Shown here: positions 1 through 8,240 of the stretch, in pieces
Layout: the number at the start of each line of letters is the position of its first letter
Position numbering within the stretch: position 1 is the first letter of the stretch
From: Natronosalvus vescus
GTDB taxonomy: Archaea > Halobacteriota > Halobacteria > Halobacteriales > Natrialbaceae
Length of the DNA stretch: 64,000 nucleotides
Direction of reading: 5' to 3'
Assembly (NCBI RefSeq): GCF_023973145.1
Contig: NZ_CP099546.1
Coordinates: forward strand, 2,542,001 to 2,606,000
Program-made: the position numbers and the translations under genes
The notes under the pieces: generated by a model
Seen by the model: the letters and a program-made list of their open reading frames with translations, nothing else
What the model was told of the DNA's origin: nothing
Database searches by the model: none

Positions 1-398
1 GACGTCTCGAGGTAGCGTTCCAGAGCGTCGCCAGCACCGTCTTCGTACGCCTCGAACACGTCCTTCGTCCGCTCGAGGTCGGGCGTGATGTCGACTCGAT
101 CCCCGTCCTTGAAGAAGATCCGATAGTGGGGGTCGAGGTGGGTCAACTCGTAGTAGTCCGCGGGCGTCCGATCGAAGGTCGCGAAAAAGCGCTCGAAGAC
201 GTCGGGCATCAGGTACCACGACGGCCCCATGTCGAAGCGAAAGCCGGCTTCCTCAAGGCGACTTGCCCGGCCGCCGAGCTGGTCGTTCTTCTCGATCACC
301 CGGACAGTCGCACCGGCGTCGGCGAGGTAACACGCCGTCGACAGTCCACCGATTCCAGCGCCGATGACGACGACCGACGCTCCCGCCAGCGATTGCAT
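1..398 (-). CDS. crtI: Phytoene desaturase, N-terminal part (cut by window edge)
   Basis: Flavin-dependent desaturase of carotenoid (bacterioruberin/lycopene) synthesis. The first ~132 residues are visible. Residues 9-19 form the FAD dinucleotide fold (VVVIGAGIGGL), followed by the adenine-ribose end VRVIEKND and the CrtI-type stretch GGRASRLEEAGFRFDMGPSW, then a PDVFERFFATF segment typical of haloarchaeal CrtI. The ATG at 396-398 gives a normal six-residue lead into the Rossmann strand. The C-terminus lies outside the window. Another FAD amine-oxidase-like desaturase (CrtD) is possible, but the GPSWYLMPDVF segment favours CrtI. Confidence 0.85.
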   Translation of the reverse strand, partial: MQSLAGASVVVIGAGIGGLSTACYLADAGATVRVIEKNDQLGGRASRLEEAGFRFDMGPSWYLMPDVFERFFATFDRTPADYYELTHLDPHYRIFFKDGDRVDITPDLERTKDVFEAYEDGAGDALERYLET

Positions 399-422
399 GG
401 TCGTCTGTGGTCTCGGCTAGTT

Positions 423-459
423 GATAAACCTGTGTCATACTTTGGGAGGGGTGGTATAA
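423..459. promoter_or_regulatory. Divergent promoter region between crtI and the SDR gene
   Basis: On the minus strand GGTTTATC (423-430) lies about 25-32 bp before the crtI ATG, the spacing expected for an archaeal TATA box driving a leaderless transcript. On the plus strand GTATAAAC (453-460) is a good TATA box for rightward transcription. It would start near 482, ahead of an in-frame ATG at 495 and the preferred ATG at 564. Confidence 0.4.
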
Positions 460-563
460 ACACGCGTAGGGAGCGCGACCATACACAGCGAGGGATGGAA
501 CCCAGTCGACGCTCACCAGCCGGTATCCGGTGGCTTGGTATTCCCGGCCGTCCTCGAGCCCGT

Positions 564-1289
564 ATGGACGAATCAACTGTCGTCGTCACCGGCGGCACGG
601 GCGGCATCGGCAGCGCGGTGGCAGCGGCGTTTCTCGAAGCGGGCGCGACGGTCGTCATCGGTGCTCGAGACGCCGCCGAAATCGAGGAAACGGTCGACTC
701 GCTGGCTAGCGATGGCGACGGTGACGGTGACGATGACGGGCACCCACAGATCGAGGGGCTCCGAACCGACGTCCGCGACGAGTTCGACCTCGAGCGCCTG
801 ATGGAGACTGCCTCGAGAGCAGGAAAAACGGGCGGCATCGACGTCGTCGCCGCCTGCGCGGGCGTCTACCACGGAACGCCGGGCGAGACCCCCAGCGATA
901 GCGAGCCCTACAGCCGGTTCGACGATCACCTGGCGACGAACGCGAGAGGTGTGTTCGGAACGATCACCGAAGCGCTTCCCCACCTGAACGAGGGGGCTCG
1001 CGTCCTCGTCCCCACGGGGGCCGTTGCCCGCGAGGCCAAACCGGGCTACGGCTCCTACGCGATGTCGAAAGCCGCCGCCGAGGCCGTCGTGCGGGGATTC
1101 GCCGCCGACACCGATTTCGTCGTGGGCTGTCTCGAGCCGGGCCAGCTCGCCACGGAGCTGACGAACGGGCATGGCCGCGACCCCGAGACGGTTGCTGGGA
1201 TGTTCGTCTGGGCGGCGACCGAGTGCATTCCGGCGACGTTGGATGGTGCCGTCGTCGATCTGAAAACGTGGAAGCAGGCGACGCGGTAG
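564..1289 (+). CDS. Short-chain dehydrogenase/reductase
   Basis: NAD(P)-dependent oxidoreductase of 241 residues, normal SDR length. The cofactor motif TGGTGGIG is at residues 9-16, CAG replaces the usual NAG at 98-100, and the active-site Tyr and Lys are Y165 and K169 (YAMSK). The catalytic Ser expected about 13 residues before the Tyr is apparently Thr151 (VPTGAVA), an unusual substitution. A short Gly/Asp run (residues 51-59) is an acidic halophilic insertion. The start at 564 fits the family; an in-frame ATG at 495 would add a basic extension and is less likely. Substrate unknown; the divergent carotenoid gene does not settle it. Confidence 0.8.
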   Translation: MDESTVVVTGGTGGIGSAVAAAFLEAGATVVIGARDAAEIEETVDSLASDGDGDGDDDGHPQIEGLRTDVRDEFDLERLMETASRAGKTGGIDVVAACAGVYHGTPGETPSDSEPYSRFDDHLATNARGVFGTITEALPHLNEGARVLVPTGAVAREAKPGYGSYAMSKAAAEAVVRGFAADTDFVVGCLEPGQLATELTNGHGRDPETVAGMFVWAATECIPATLDGAVVDLKTWKQATR

Positions 1290-1297
1290 CGGGTACT

Positions 1298-1361
1298 CGT
1301 CGTTCACCGTTTGCTGGTGGACGTTCGCCGTTCACCGTTCGTGGCTCGTCATTTGCCGTTC
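1298..1361. repeat. Degenerate CGTTC-type heptamer repeats
   Basis: Short runs of CGTTCACCGTT / CGTTCGCCGTT follow the SDR stop codon. They resemble the cleaner heptamer array at 19521-19568. No gene is seen between 1290 and 1416. Confidence 0.4.
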
Positions 1362-1416
1362 GTTACGCTCTGCTCGAGCGAATACGTCAGACTTCTCGAA
1401 TTCGAACCAGGAACCG

Positions 1417-2055
1417 CTACAGCGTCCGATCGCTGTCCGGATTCTCGAGCTCCCACAGCAGTTCGGGTAAAAACGCCTCGAGGTTGTCGATCACCCGTCG
1501 GTCGCTCACGTCCAGTCCCTCGCAGTGGTCGTGAGCCGACTCCCTGATGTCGACGTGGAGACCGTCGTCCTCGAGCCAGACCCCGAGGGGGAACACCGAA
1601 CACCGCGTCGGCTTCCAGTCGTGCTCGAGGTGGAGCGAACACAGTCCGTCCTCGCGGAGAAATGCACAGGCCTGGCCGTCCTCGGCGACGTGCTCCTCGC
1701 GTTCTTTTTCCTCGCGGGTGACGAACGGCTCACCTCGAAACTGGGTCGTCGTCTCCGCAAGGTTCGCCCGCTGGGCCAGCTCGAGGAGGTCGCGGTCGTA
1801 CAGCAACACGCCGTGGTGACAACACCAGGTACAGTCTTCGACGCACTCGAAGGTGAGGTCGGGATCGAACTCGACGACGACCTCGCGGTCGGGGTAGACT
1901 TCGACGCGGCGGTTCCCGTCGTCGTCACTCGAGGCCTTCGTTGCACCATCGCCATCACTCGAGCTATTCCTCGCCTCGTCGCCGTCGGTGGACACGGCTG
2001 GACGCAGGGGTTCCGCAGGGAAGTGCCTTTGCTCTGCCCCTCGTGATCCACTCAC
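1417..2055 (-). CDS. YkgJ-family cysteine cluster protein
   Basis: Predicted Zn/Fe-chelating protein (YkgJ/Flagellin-N-methylase-like family). The cysteine pattern is complete: CVEDCTWCC, then CAFLREDGLCSLH, then RCSVFPL. The family's role is poorly known; it is often linked to metal binding or protein methylation. The first ~50 residues are Ser/Asp-rich linker. The first possible start is a GTG at 2055 that overlaps the TGA of the upstream small gene (GTGA), suggesting coupled translation; a later GTG just before EVYPDREVVVEF is an alternative giving a compact protein. It is the last gene of the leftward series that follows the cobalamin operon. Confidence 0.75.
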   Translation of the reverse strand: MSGSRGAEQRHFPAEPLRPAVSTDGDEARNSSSDGDGATKASSDDDGNRRVEVYPDREVVVEFDPDLTFECVEDCTWCCHHGVLLYDRDLLELAQRANLAETTTQFRGEPFVTREEKEREEHVAEDGQACAFLREDGLCSLHLEHDWKPTRCSVFPLGVWLEDDGLHVDIRESAHDHCEGLDVSDRRVIDNLEAFLPELLWELENPDSDRTL

Positions 2056-2234
2056 TCACCGACGACCAGGTACGTGCGCGAACCGCGGTGCTCGAGGGAG
2101 ACGTCGTCGGTGTCGACACTGGTGCGGACGAACTCCTGGACACCAATCGCGTCGAGGTCGCTCACGTCGATTCGCCGGGCTGTCGCCTGGCTCGAGTCAG
2201 TTTCGTCGCCATCGATCATCGATACGCTGTGCAT
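2052..2234 (-). CDS. Small conserved-looking haloarchaeal protein
   Basis: 60-residue acidic protein of unknown function, with no recognised motif. The body (ARRIDVSDLDAIGVQEFVRT) has good halophilic codon use, and its stop codon overlaps the start of the YkgJ gene by 4 bp, supporting a real coupled gene. ATG at 2234 is chosen; an in-frame ATG at 2219 (MIDGDE) is equally plausible. A longer reading up to 2417 would only be an antisense-frame shadow of the neighbouring gene. Confidence 0.55.
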   Translation of the reverse strand: MHSVSMIDGDETDSSQATARRIDVSDLDAIGVQEFVRTSVDTDDVSLEHRGSRTYLVVGE

Positions 2235-2313
2235 ACTCGGGCATTCGACCGACGGTATGTGAAGTCGATCCGTCCAGAGTGAAAGTGAAAGTAGCCGACT
2301 GGGTCTGGAACGG

Positions 2314-2745
2314 TCACGACTGTCCCAGCACCGACACCGAGACCCGGTGGCTCCCGGTATCGGTCTCGAGGTCGACCGCACCGACGATCGCTGCCCGCGC
2401 TCGCCGTCGCCAGGCATCGAGCGCGTCGGCGTGGCGCTCGCGGACGGTCTCGGGATCGGCCGACTCGTCCATCGTCGCGGCGACGGACTCGAGCGTCGGA
2501 TAGGCGTCGACGGCCTCGTCCTCGAGCAGCCGCTCTGGCTCGAGGTGAATCGCTCCCGTTTCAGGCGAGTCGTCGACCTGGAACACGTGCAGACGGGCGC
2601 GCATCCGACCGTGAAACGGTGGCGTCACTCGAAGGACGGCCTCGCCAGGGTTCTCACGGGTGTAGCCGAACGCGTCGACGACGTCCTCAGCGGTGACCGC
2701 GAGCGAGCGAATCGGCGTCGAATCGTCGCGTTCGTCCGCCATCAC
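2314..2745 (-). CDS. Hypothetical haloarchaeal protein
   Basis: 143 residues, no catalytic motif recognised. It begins MADERDDSTPIRSLAVTAED (ATG at 2742; a second ATG at 2745 precedes it). The middle portion has β-strand-like hydrophobic spacing (VLRVTPPFHGRMRARLHVF) and the C-terminal half is helical and acidic (RERHADALDAWRRRARAAI). It lies 57 bp downstream of cbiZ on the same strand, so read-through from the cobalamin operon is likely. Function cannot be assigned. Confidence 0.65.
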   Translation of the reverse strand: MMADERDDSTPIRSLAVTAEDVVDAFGYTRENPGEAVLRVTPPFHGRMRARLHVFQVDDSPETGAIHLEPERLLEDEAVDAYPTLESVAATMDESADPETVRERHADALDAWRRRARAAIVGAVDLETDTGSHRVSVSVLGQS

Positions 2746-2802
2746 TGGAGGAAGGGAACGGAGGCGGTTAACAGTACTGTCAAATGCCCCAACTGAACGC
2801 CG

Positions 2803-3555
2803 CTACAGCCGAAAGACCGTCGCTCGAGCGTCAGTCGAGACGCCATACGTTGCGGCCGAAACGGACTCCGGAACCGTCGCGTCCGTTGTCTCGTATCGGG
2901 AGGTGAGCGCCGCCGTCACGGCCTCCCGGACACATGCTCGCGTGGCTGCACCGACGTCCGTTGCGCTGCCCGAAAACGGCCGCGATTGTCCCGCCGGGTC
3001 GTGGCCGACGACGATCGCGTCAGTCGTGGTGCCGGGAAAGCCCGTCCGAGTCAGCAGGGTCGCCGCCTTGGCTTCGGCCGCGACCGCGAGCAGGTTCTCG
3101 AGTGCCCCGGCCTCGAGTGCCCGCGTGGTGCCGACGACGAGGTTGACGGTGCCGGGTGGAGCGGTCGTGTCCGATTGCCCGCTCGACGACTCCTCGAGAC
3201 GGTGGCGATCGCGTTCGCCGCTCGGTTTCATCGGCAGCGCTGCCGGGTTCGAGACGCCTGCGGTGGCGTAGACGGTGACCGAGTCGTGGTGGGCCCCGCG
3301 GGCGTGCTCGAGGTCGACACCAGTGAGGAGGACGGGCGCCTCGTCACGTGGGTAGCCCGCATCGGCGAGTCGCGCATCGACGTAGGGCGCGAGGTCGTCG
3401 CAGTTCCACCCCTCCGGGACGGAGATGTTGTAGGTACAATCTGCTCCCGTTCGGCCGCCGTTCCAGCCCGTCGAGAGCCACTCGGTGTCGGGTCGACTGA
3501 TGCGCAGGACGCCGTCTCGTCGCTCCGCCTCGTACGCGGGCGCTGACTCAGCCAT
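2803..3555 (-). CDS. cbiZ: Adenosylcobinamide amidohydrolase
   Basis: CbiZ cleaves the aminopropanol side chain of adenosylcobinamide to give adenosylcobyric acid, allowing salvaged corrinoids to re-enter the archaeal pathway at CbiB. The 250-residue length matches the family. Recognisable segments are STGWNGG near the N-terminus, the Thr/Gly-rich VTVYATAGVSNPAAL and GTVNLVVGTTRALEAGALEN, then TRTGFPGTTTDAIVVGHDP. A ~20-residue Ser/Glu-rich linker separates the two halves. It overlaps cobD by 8 bp and is the last cobalamin gene of the operon. Presence of cbiZ with cbiB, cobY and cobS is the classic archaeal salvage arrangement. Confidence 0.92.
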   Translation of the reverse strand: MAESAPAYEAERRDGVLRISRPDTEWLSTGWNGGRTGADCTYNISVPEGWNCDDLAPYVDARLADAGYPRDEAPVLLTGVDLEHARGAHHDSVTVYATAGVSNPAALPMKPSGERDRHRLEESSSGQSDTTAPPGTVNLVVGTTRALEAGALENLLAVAAEAKAATLLTRTGFPGTTTDAIVVGHDPAGQSRPFSGSATDVGAATRACVREAVTAALTSRYETTDATVPESVSAATYGVSTDARATVFRL

Positions 3556-4579
3556 CGGTCAACACCTCGAGCAACCGATCGTTGGAGGCCCGATCTTTGA
3601 TCGCCACGCGGACATGGGAGTCGAGGCCGCGAAAGGAGGTCGCGTCGCGGATGACGACGCCAGCCTCTCGGGTTCGTCGACACAGCGAATCGACGTCCTC
3701 GTCGCCAATGACCTCGAGCAGTAGAAACGGTGCGTCCGACGGGGTGACCTCGTAGCGGTCGTCCGCGGCGAGCGTGTCGGTCATACGTTCCCGTTCCTCA
3801 GCGACCTCCCGTCGCGTCCCCCGGACGAACTCCGTCTGACGCATGCAATGTGCACCAACGGCGGCCGTGGGCGTCCCCAGGTTCCACGCGCGTCGGGCGA
3901 TCTCGAGTCGTTCCCGGATCTCTCCAGTGGCGACCGCGAACCCGGCCCGTAGTCCCGGCAGGCCGAACAGTTTGGTGAGCGACCGGGCGACGACGACGTG
4001 ATCGTCGTGGCCGGCCATCGACGGCTCGTCGGTGAACCCGAGGAAGGCTTCGTCGACGAGCAGCGTCGTCTCCGCCGCACGACAGCGGTCGGCGAACGTC
4101 TCGACTCGCGAGCGTGGGGTGAGTTCCCCGGTCGGATTGTTCGGGGTGCAGATGATGACTAGCGAGGCCTCCAGAAGCGTCACATCGTCGACCTCGCACA
4201 ACTCGTCGTGGGGCACGAACCGGGGCGTCGCCCCTTGCAGTCGAACCTCGCGGGCGTACTCGCCGAAGCTCGGTGCCGGTACCAGGACCGTCTCGCCGGG
4301 CTCGAGGCAGGCCTCGAGCGTCAGTCGAATCGCCGCGAGGCCGCCGGGGGTCGGGATTACGTCGTTTTCGCTACAACCGACGTAGTCCGACACAGCGGCC
4401 CGGTAGTCCGGATACGCGTCGTCAGGGTATCGTCGAGCCGTCTCGAGCGCATCCGCGTACACGTCGATGACCCTGTCCGGAATGCGGGGATTGGTGTTCG
4501 CCGAGAAATCCAGCAGCGACCGGTCGGGCTCACCCCCGTGGGGGACGCGAGATACGGTCTCGACGCTGTCAGGATTCAT
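3548..4579 (-). CDS. cobD: L-threonine-O-3-phosphate decarboxylase-type aminotransferase
   Basis: Fold-type I PLP enzyme that makes (R)-1-amino-2-propanol phosphate for the nucleotide loop of cobalamin. Motifs: FSANTNP substrate loop (residues 25-31), TPGGLAAI, CTPNNPTGEL (144-153), VDEAF (175-179) and the Schiff-base lysine K203 in SLTKLFGLPGLRAGF. Length of 343 residues fits the family. ATG at 4579 is preferred because the sequence upstream is basic shadow of cobT. Histidinol-phosphate aminotransferase (HisC) is a close relative, but the operon context favours CobD. It overlaps cobT by 11 bp. Confidence 0.88.
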   Translation of the reverse strand: MNPDSVETVSRVPHGGEPDRSLLDFSANTNPRIPDRVIDVYADALETARRYPDDAYPDYRAAVSDYVGCSENDVIPTPGGLAAIRLTLEACLEPGETVLVPAPSFGEYAREVRLQGATPRFVPHDELCEVDDVTLLEASLVIICTPNNPTGELTPRSRVETFADRCRAAETTLLVDEAFLGFTDEPSMAGHDDHVVVARSLTKLFGLPGLRAGFAVATGEIRERLEIARRAWNLGTPTAAVGAHCMRQTEFVRGTRREVAEERERMTDTLAADDRYEVTPSDAPFLLLEVIGDEDVDSLCRRTREAGVVIRDATSFRGLDSHVRVAIKDRASNDRLLEVLTDG

Positions 4580-5615
4580 CGCCGACCTCCTCCGATATCG
4601 GTCGTTCGTCCTGGTGCGTCGTCTCCGACTCGTCCTCGATGCCGAGGCGCTCACAGACCGTTTCGATCCGCCCCCGCACCGTCGCGAACGAGCCGTCGGG
4701 GACGAGCGAGAGTGCCCCGCCCATCGCCACGCCCTCTTTCGCCTCGCCGGCGCAATAGCGCGTCATGGCGACGTGATCCGCACGATCGAACCCGGGATCG
4801 GTGACGGTCACCTCGAGATTGAATCGGTCGGCCGCCTCCGCGAGGTCGACGGCGGGGTCGTCGGCAACGAAGGCGGTCGTCGCCAGGGAGAGCGGATCGT
4901 CGATCCCGGCGTGACGAAGGATCGCCGCGGCGGCCACCAGCTGGGTGCCGCCGCCGAGCGTGACGTCGATGTCGGCCTCGAGTGCGCCCGCGGCGACGCC
5001 CGCGACCGCGGCTTGGACGGGATCGCCGACGTCCTCGATTGCCGCCACCGGCTCACCCGCACACGCACCGGGCTCGAGATCGCTCGACTCGAGTCCCGAC
5101 GAGACGACCGTGCGCTTTCGCTCGAGCGGGTTCTCGGGCAGGGACGAGGAGACCGACAGTGGCTCGCCGAGGGCAGTCATCACGCCAAGGGCCGTCGTCG
5201 TCCCGCCCGGGATCGTCTCCCCGATGAGGAGTTCGTCGTCGGGGAGACTCGAGCCGAACGTCACCGCGCGGTCGTAGATCGCTGTGGCGTCTGAAACCGC
5301 TGTGGCGGCTCTGATATCGGCGCCCGGCTCGGCTCCGACCGAGACGGTCGGCGCGGCCGTCGATTCAGCCAGTCCGGCGTCGAGAACGGTCACGTCGAAG
5401 CCGACGACCTCCCTGACGGCGCGGGTGATCGCCGCCGGGGTCGGACAGCCGGTGGGGCTGACCGGTGTTACCGGTGCGGCCGTGGGCCGACCGTAAACGA
5501 GGATTTCGGCGTCTGCAGCGGGGGTGTATTTCATCACGTCGGCGGCGGCCCCGGCGGCGCTGAGGCCGTCGATGAGCCCCGTCGCGGTCGATCCGGCGGC
5601 GAGGATTACTCGCAT
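4569..5615 (-). CDS. cobT: CobT-like nicotinate-nucleotide:base phosphoribosyltransferase (archaeal type)
   Basis: Predicted to activate the lower-ligand base to its α-ribotide for cobalamin assembly. The 348-residue sequence fits the archaeal CobT-like (UPF0284) subgroup: Gly/Ala-rich N-terminus, SPTGCPTPAAITRAVR, GETIPGGTTTALGVMTALG, DVTLGGGTQLVAAAAILRH, and the C-terminal GEAKEGVAMGGALSL. The last ~20 residues are an acidic tail. It overlaps cobY by 10 bp and cobD by 11 bp, so it is translated within the operon. The base used cannot be read from sequence. Confidence 0.88.
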   Translation of the reverse strand: MRVILAAGSTATGLIDGLSAAGAAADVMKYTPAADAEILVYGRPTAAPVTPVSPTGCPTPAAITRAVREVVGFDVTVLDAGLAESTAAPTVSVGAEPGADIRAATAVSDATAIYDRAVTFGSSLPDDELLIGETIPGGTTTALGVMTALGEPLSVSSSLPENPLERKRTVVSSGLESSDLEPGACAGEPVAAIEDVGDPVQAAVAGVAAGALEADIDVTLGGGTQLVAAAAILRHAGIDDPLSLATTAFVADDPAVDLAEAADRFNLEVTVTDPGFDRADHVAMTRYCAGEAKEGVAMGGALSLVPDGSFATVRGRIETVCERLGIEDESETTHQDERPISEEVGDES

Positions 5616-6388
5616 CGGTCGCCCTCCGATGTCGGTGTCGTTTCAGTCGTCGGCTCGTCCCCGAGCACTCGTTCACTGTCTGTCCCGTCCCCGAGCGACC
5701 GTCTGCTGGACGAACCGTCCTCGAGTGTTCGGTCGGTGCCCGTCGGCCCACCCTCAAAGCGGGCCAGCAGTGTCGCCGCCGCCCGGGCCTCCGATCGTCT
5801 GTTCACGTTGCTCGCCAGTCGCCAGTCGGTGATCATCTCGGTCATAGGTTGGGTCGACTCGCCGACGATGTTGACCCCGGTCGGCGCGAGGTGTGGTCGC
5901 TCCGGAAGCGTCGTCCCGACGCCGAAGCCGAGGCGGCGTTTCATCGCCACCGGGACGCAGACTGTGAGCGATCTGTTGGCTTCCCCGTCCGCGGTCGTTT
6001 CCGTTCGCGTTCGTCGCCGGTAGCGCTCGAGCACGGTGTCGATCACCGCTCCCTCAAGCAACGGGAGATCGGCGGCGACGGTCAGTACGGGCGTTGAGAG
6101 TGAGTTCGAGGGTGACTCGAGGATCGACTGGAGATCGGCGACGTACCCCTCACCACGTGTCTCGAGAACCTCGACCTCGAGCCCCGCGGGGGACTCGTTC
6201 TCGAGGAGATGGGCCCGGGTATCCGGCGCGTTCGGTGAGACGGCAGCGACCACCGTCTCGACCTGGCTTTCCCGGAGTGCCTCCAGGACGCGATCGATCA
6301 TCGTCACCCCGCCGATTTCGAACAGCGGCTTCTCGACCGGGCTCTCGAGGCGCGACCCCTCGCCGCCACACATCACCAGAACGTCCAC
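5606..6388 (-). CDS. cobY: GTP:adenosylcobinamide-phosphate guanylyltransferase
   Basis: CobY, the archaeal replacement for bacterial CobU, transfers GMP to adenosylcobinamide phosphate. The nucleotidyltransferase signature is at the N-terminus (VDVLVMCGGEGSRLESPVEK), with VAADLPLL and PTGVNIVG further on. A GTG at 6388, inside the end of cobS (16-bp overlap), gives a full signature; longer readings upstream are shadows. The core is about 210 residues; the remaining ~45 form a low-complexity tail with degenerate repeats (TLEDGSS, SLGDGTD, VLGDEPT) not expected in the family, perhaps a halophilic linker. Confidence 0.88.
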   Translation of the reverse strand: MDVLVMCGGEGSRLESPVEKPLFEIGGVTMIDRVLEALRESQVETVVAAVSPNAPDTRAHLLENESPAGLEVEVLETRGEGYVADLQSILESPSNSLSTPVLTVAADLPLLEGAVIDTVLERYRRRTRTETTADGEANRSLTVCVPVAMKRRLGFGVGTTLPERPHLAPTGVNIVGESTQPMTEMITDWRLASNVNRRSEARAAATLLARFEGGPTGTDRTLEDGSSSRRSLGDGTDSERVLGDEPTTETTPTSEGDRCE

Positions 6389-7215
6389 GCGATCACCCCC
6401 ACGTGAAGCCCGAGGATGCGGCCGATCTCGTTCGCTGCGCCGAACACGTCGCCGGAGACGCCCTCGAGGTGGCGGTGGGCCCACCACCACGGGAGTGCGG
6501 TGCCGAGGAGTCCGCCAGCGAGTGCCAGGCCGGCGACCGGTTGTGGCCACGTCAGGGCGAGTACCGGGATCGACAGCAGTGTGGGAACCACGAACGCGCT
6601 GGGATCGGTGGCGCTCGTCAACTGTGAGCCGAACCCGTCGTGTGCGGCCGTTCCGAAGCAGGCCATGGCGGCCATCCCGAGTTTGGCACCGACCTCGGCG
6701 GCGATGACGGCCGCGACAGCGACCGCGAGCGGGATGCCCGCGAGGGAGAGCCCTGCCATGAGAAGTCCCGCGATGACGACGACGACCGCCAGGACGGCTC
6801 CGACACCCGCGGTCGTATCCGTCATGACGGCTCGTCTGCGCTCGGTATCGCCGTGAACGACGACCGCATCGCCGAGGTCGGCGACGCCGTCGAGGTGATT
6901 GATACCGGTCAGGAGGTAGATTCCGACCAGGTAGGCCACGGTTACCGTCGGAGCCGGCAGCCCGGACGTCAGAAACACCAGCAGTCCCAGCAGCGAGCCG
7001 ACGAGCCAGCCGACGACCGGGATCGTCCACGGCCGCGATCGGAAGGCGTCCCAGTCAGTTGCCGCCGCACCGTCGGCACCACCACCTGAACCGACCCGTG
7101 GAACCGGGAGCCGCGTCAGAAACGTGACCGCACCCCGGAGCGCTTGAAGCCAATCGCCGACGATCGACCCTTGGGATCGGTTCGATTGTCGCGATCGTCG
7201 CGGTCGTCGCGTCAT
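6373..7215 (-). CDS. cobS: Adenosylcobinamide-GDP ribazoletransferase (cobalamin synthase)
   Basis: Integral membrane enzyme joining adenosylcobinamide-GDP with α-ribazole (phosphate), the last assembly step. 280 residues with about six or seven hydrophobic segments. Motifs: FLTRLPVP near the N-terminus, the acidic metal-binding loop NHLDGVADLGDAV, RRRAVMTDTTAGVGAV, and GDVFGAANEI near the C-terminus. ATG at 7215 overlaps the cbiB stop by 4 bp (ATGA). An Arg/Gln/Ser-rich stretch of ~20 residues precedes the conserved core. A long upstream extension in this frame is not coding. Confidence 0.92.
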   Translation of the reverse strand: MTRRPRRSRQSNRSQGSIVGDWLQALRGAVTFLTRLPVPRVGSGGGADGAAATDWDAFRSRPWTIPVVGWLVGSLLGLLVFLTSGLPAPTVTVAYLVGIYLLTGINHLDGVADLGDAVVVHGDTERRRAVMTDTTAGVGAVLAVVVVIAGLLMAGLSLAGIPLAVAVAAVIAAEVGAKLGMAAMACFGTAAHDGFGSQLTSATDPSAFVVPTLLSIPVLALTWPQPVAGLALAGGLLGTALPWWWAHRHLEGVSGDVFGAANEIGRILGLHVGVIAWTFW

Positions 7216-8240
7216 CCAGTAGCCTCCGCCTCGAGCGCCAATTCGAGAGCACCTGCCTCGAGATGCTCCGGCTGTCCAGCGGCGAGGGCTTCGAAAGACG
7301 ACCCGACCACCCACTCTAGTGCTGGAGCGACGACGGCGAACAGTGCCGCGAGACCGACCAGACACACCGCGGCGAGGCCGACCACGGAGACCGCCCGTCG
7401 GCCGTCCGCGAGCGTGGGTGGCGACGCGTCGGGACACAACACGTACGCGTCGGGCTTCTCGAGTCGAACGTCGAGCCCACAGGCCAGCGTCGCCATCGGC
7501 CACCCCGAGTTCGGCGAGGCGGGCACCCGCGCCCACCGGCGCGCTTGAGCGAGCGCCCGGGGGCGTCTCGAGGCGAGGGCGAGACACAGCGCGGTGGCTC
7601 GAGCGGGGAGGTACATCATGGCGTCGTCGAGGCGGGCGCTCGCGGTACCGATCGGCTTCTCGGGGTAGCCGAGCATCGAATCGAGCGTGTTGACGCCTTT
7701 TACCCAGGCAGCGACGGCGGCCGCGGTCGGGAGCGAAATCGGTGCCAGCAGCGCGAAGGGAAGGAGCGTCGACGCGAAGCCATCAGCGAGGTTTTCGGCC
7801 GCGCTTTCGATCGCCGCCGAGCGGACGTCCTCGTCGGTGAGCGTCGTCGCGTCGCGGCCGACCAGTCCGCGAACGCGCTCGCGGGCGGTCTCGAGGTCGG
7901 CGGCGGTCGCCTCGATCACCTCCTGAGTCAGATCCAGGAGCATCCGAACGCTCGTCGTCAGGGCGAGGACGACGGTAGCGGCGAGGATGCCAGCAAACGG
8001 ATGGAACGCCGTTGCGAGGAGGACGAATCCGCCGGCGACGGCGGCCGGGAGCAACGGCAACGCGAGCGCGACGCCGACCCCGAGCCATCGCTCGGTACCG
8101 GGTTCGAGCGTCCACTCCCGATCGACGAGGGCCACCACTCGCCCGAACCAGGCAACGGGGTGGAACGCCGTTCGCGGTTCGCCGACCACTAGGTCGAGTC
8201 CGAGCGCCAGGCCGATAACGAGGAGGGTCGTCGCCGTCAT
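7212..8240 (-). CDS. cbiB: Adenosylcobinamide-phosphate synthase
   Basis: Membrane enzyme that amidates adenosylcobyric acid with aminopropanol phosphate, the product of CobD; it also accepts the corrinoid released by CbiZ. 342 residues with several hydrophobic segments. Signature segments: DLVVGEPRTAFHPVAWFGR at the N-terminus, AAIESAAENLADGFASTLLPF, and NTLDSMLGYPEKPIGTASAR. Both ends overlap neighbours by 4 bp (HAD hydrolase upstream, cobS downstream), so the unit is a single operon. Confidence 0.93.
   Translation of the reverse strand: MTATTLLVIGLALGLDLVVGEPRTAFHPVAWFGRVVALVDREWTLEPGTERWLGVGVALALPLLPAAVAGGFVLLATAFHPFAGILAATVVLALTTSVRMLLDLTQEVIEATAADLETARERVRGLVGRDATTLTDEDVRSAAIESAAENLADGFASTLLPFALLAPISLPTAAAVAAWVKGVNTLDSMLGYPEKPIGTASARLDDAMMYLPARATALCLALASRRPRALAQARRWARVPASPNSGWPMATLACGLDVRLEKPDAYVLCPDASPPTLADGRRAVSVVGLAAVCLVGLAALFAVVAPALEWVVGSSFEALAAGQPEHLEAGALELALEAEATG

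Noticed and set aside
126-563. 5' extension of the SDR reading frame to 126
   Set aside because: Overlaps crtI antisense and has Arg-rich, non-halophilic composition; family start is at 564.
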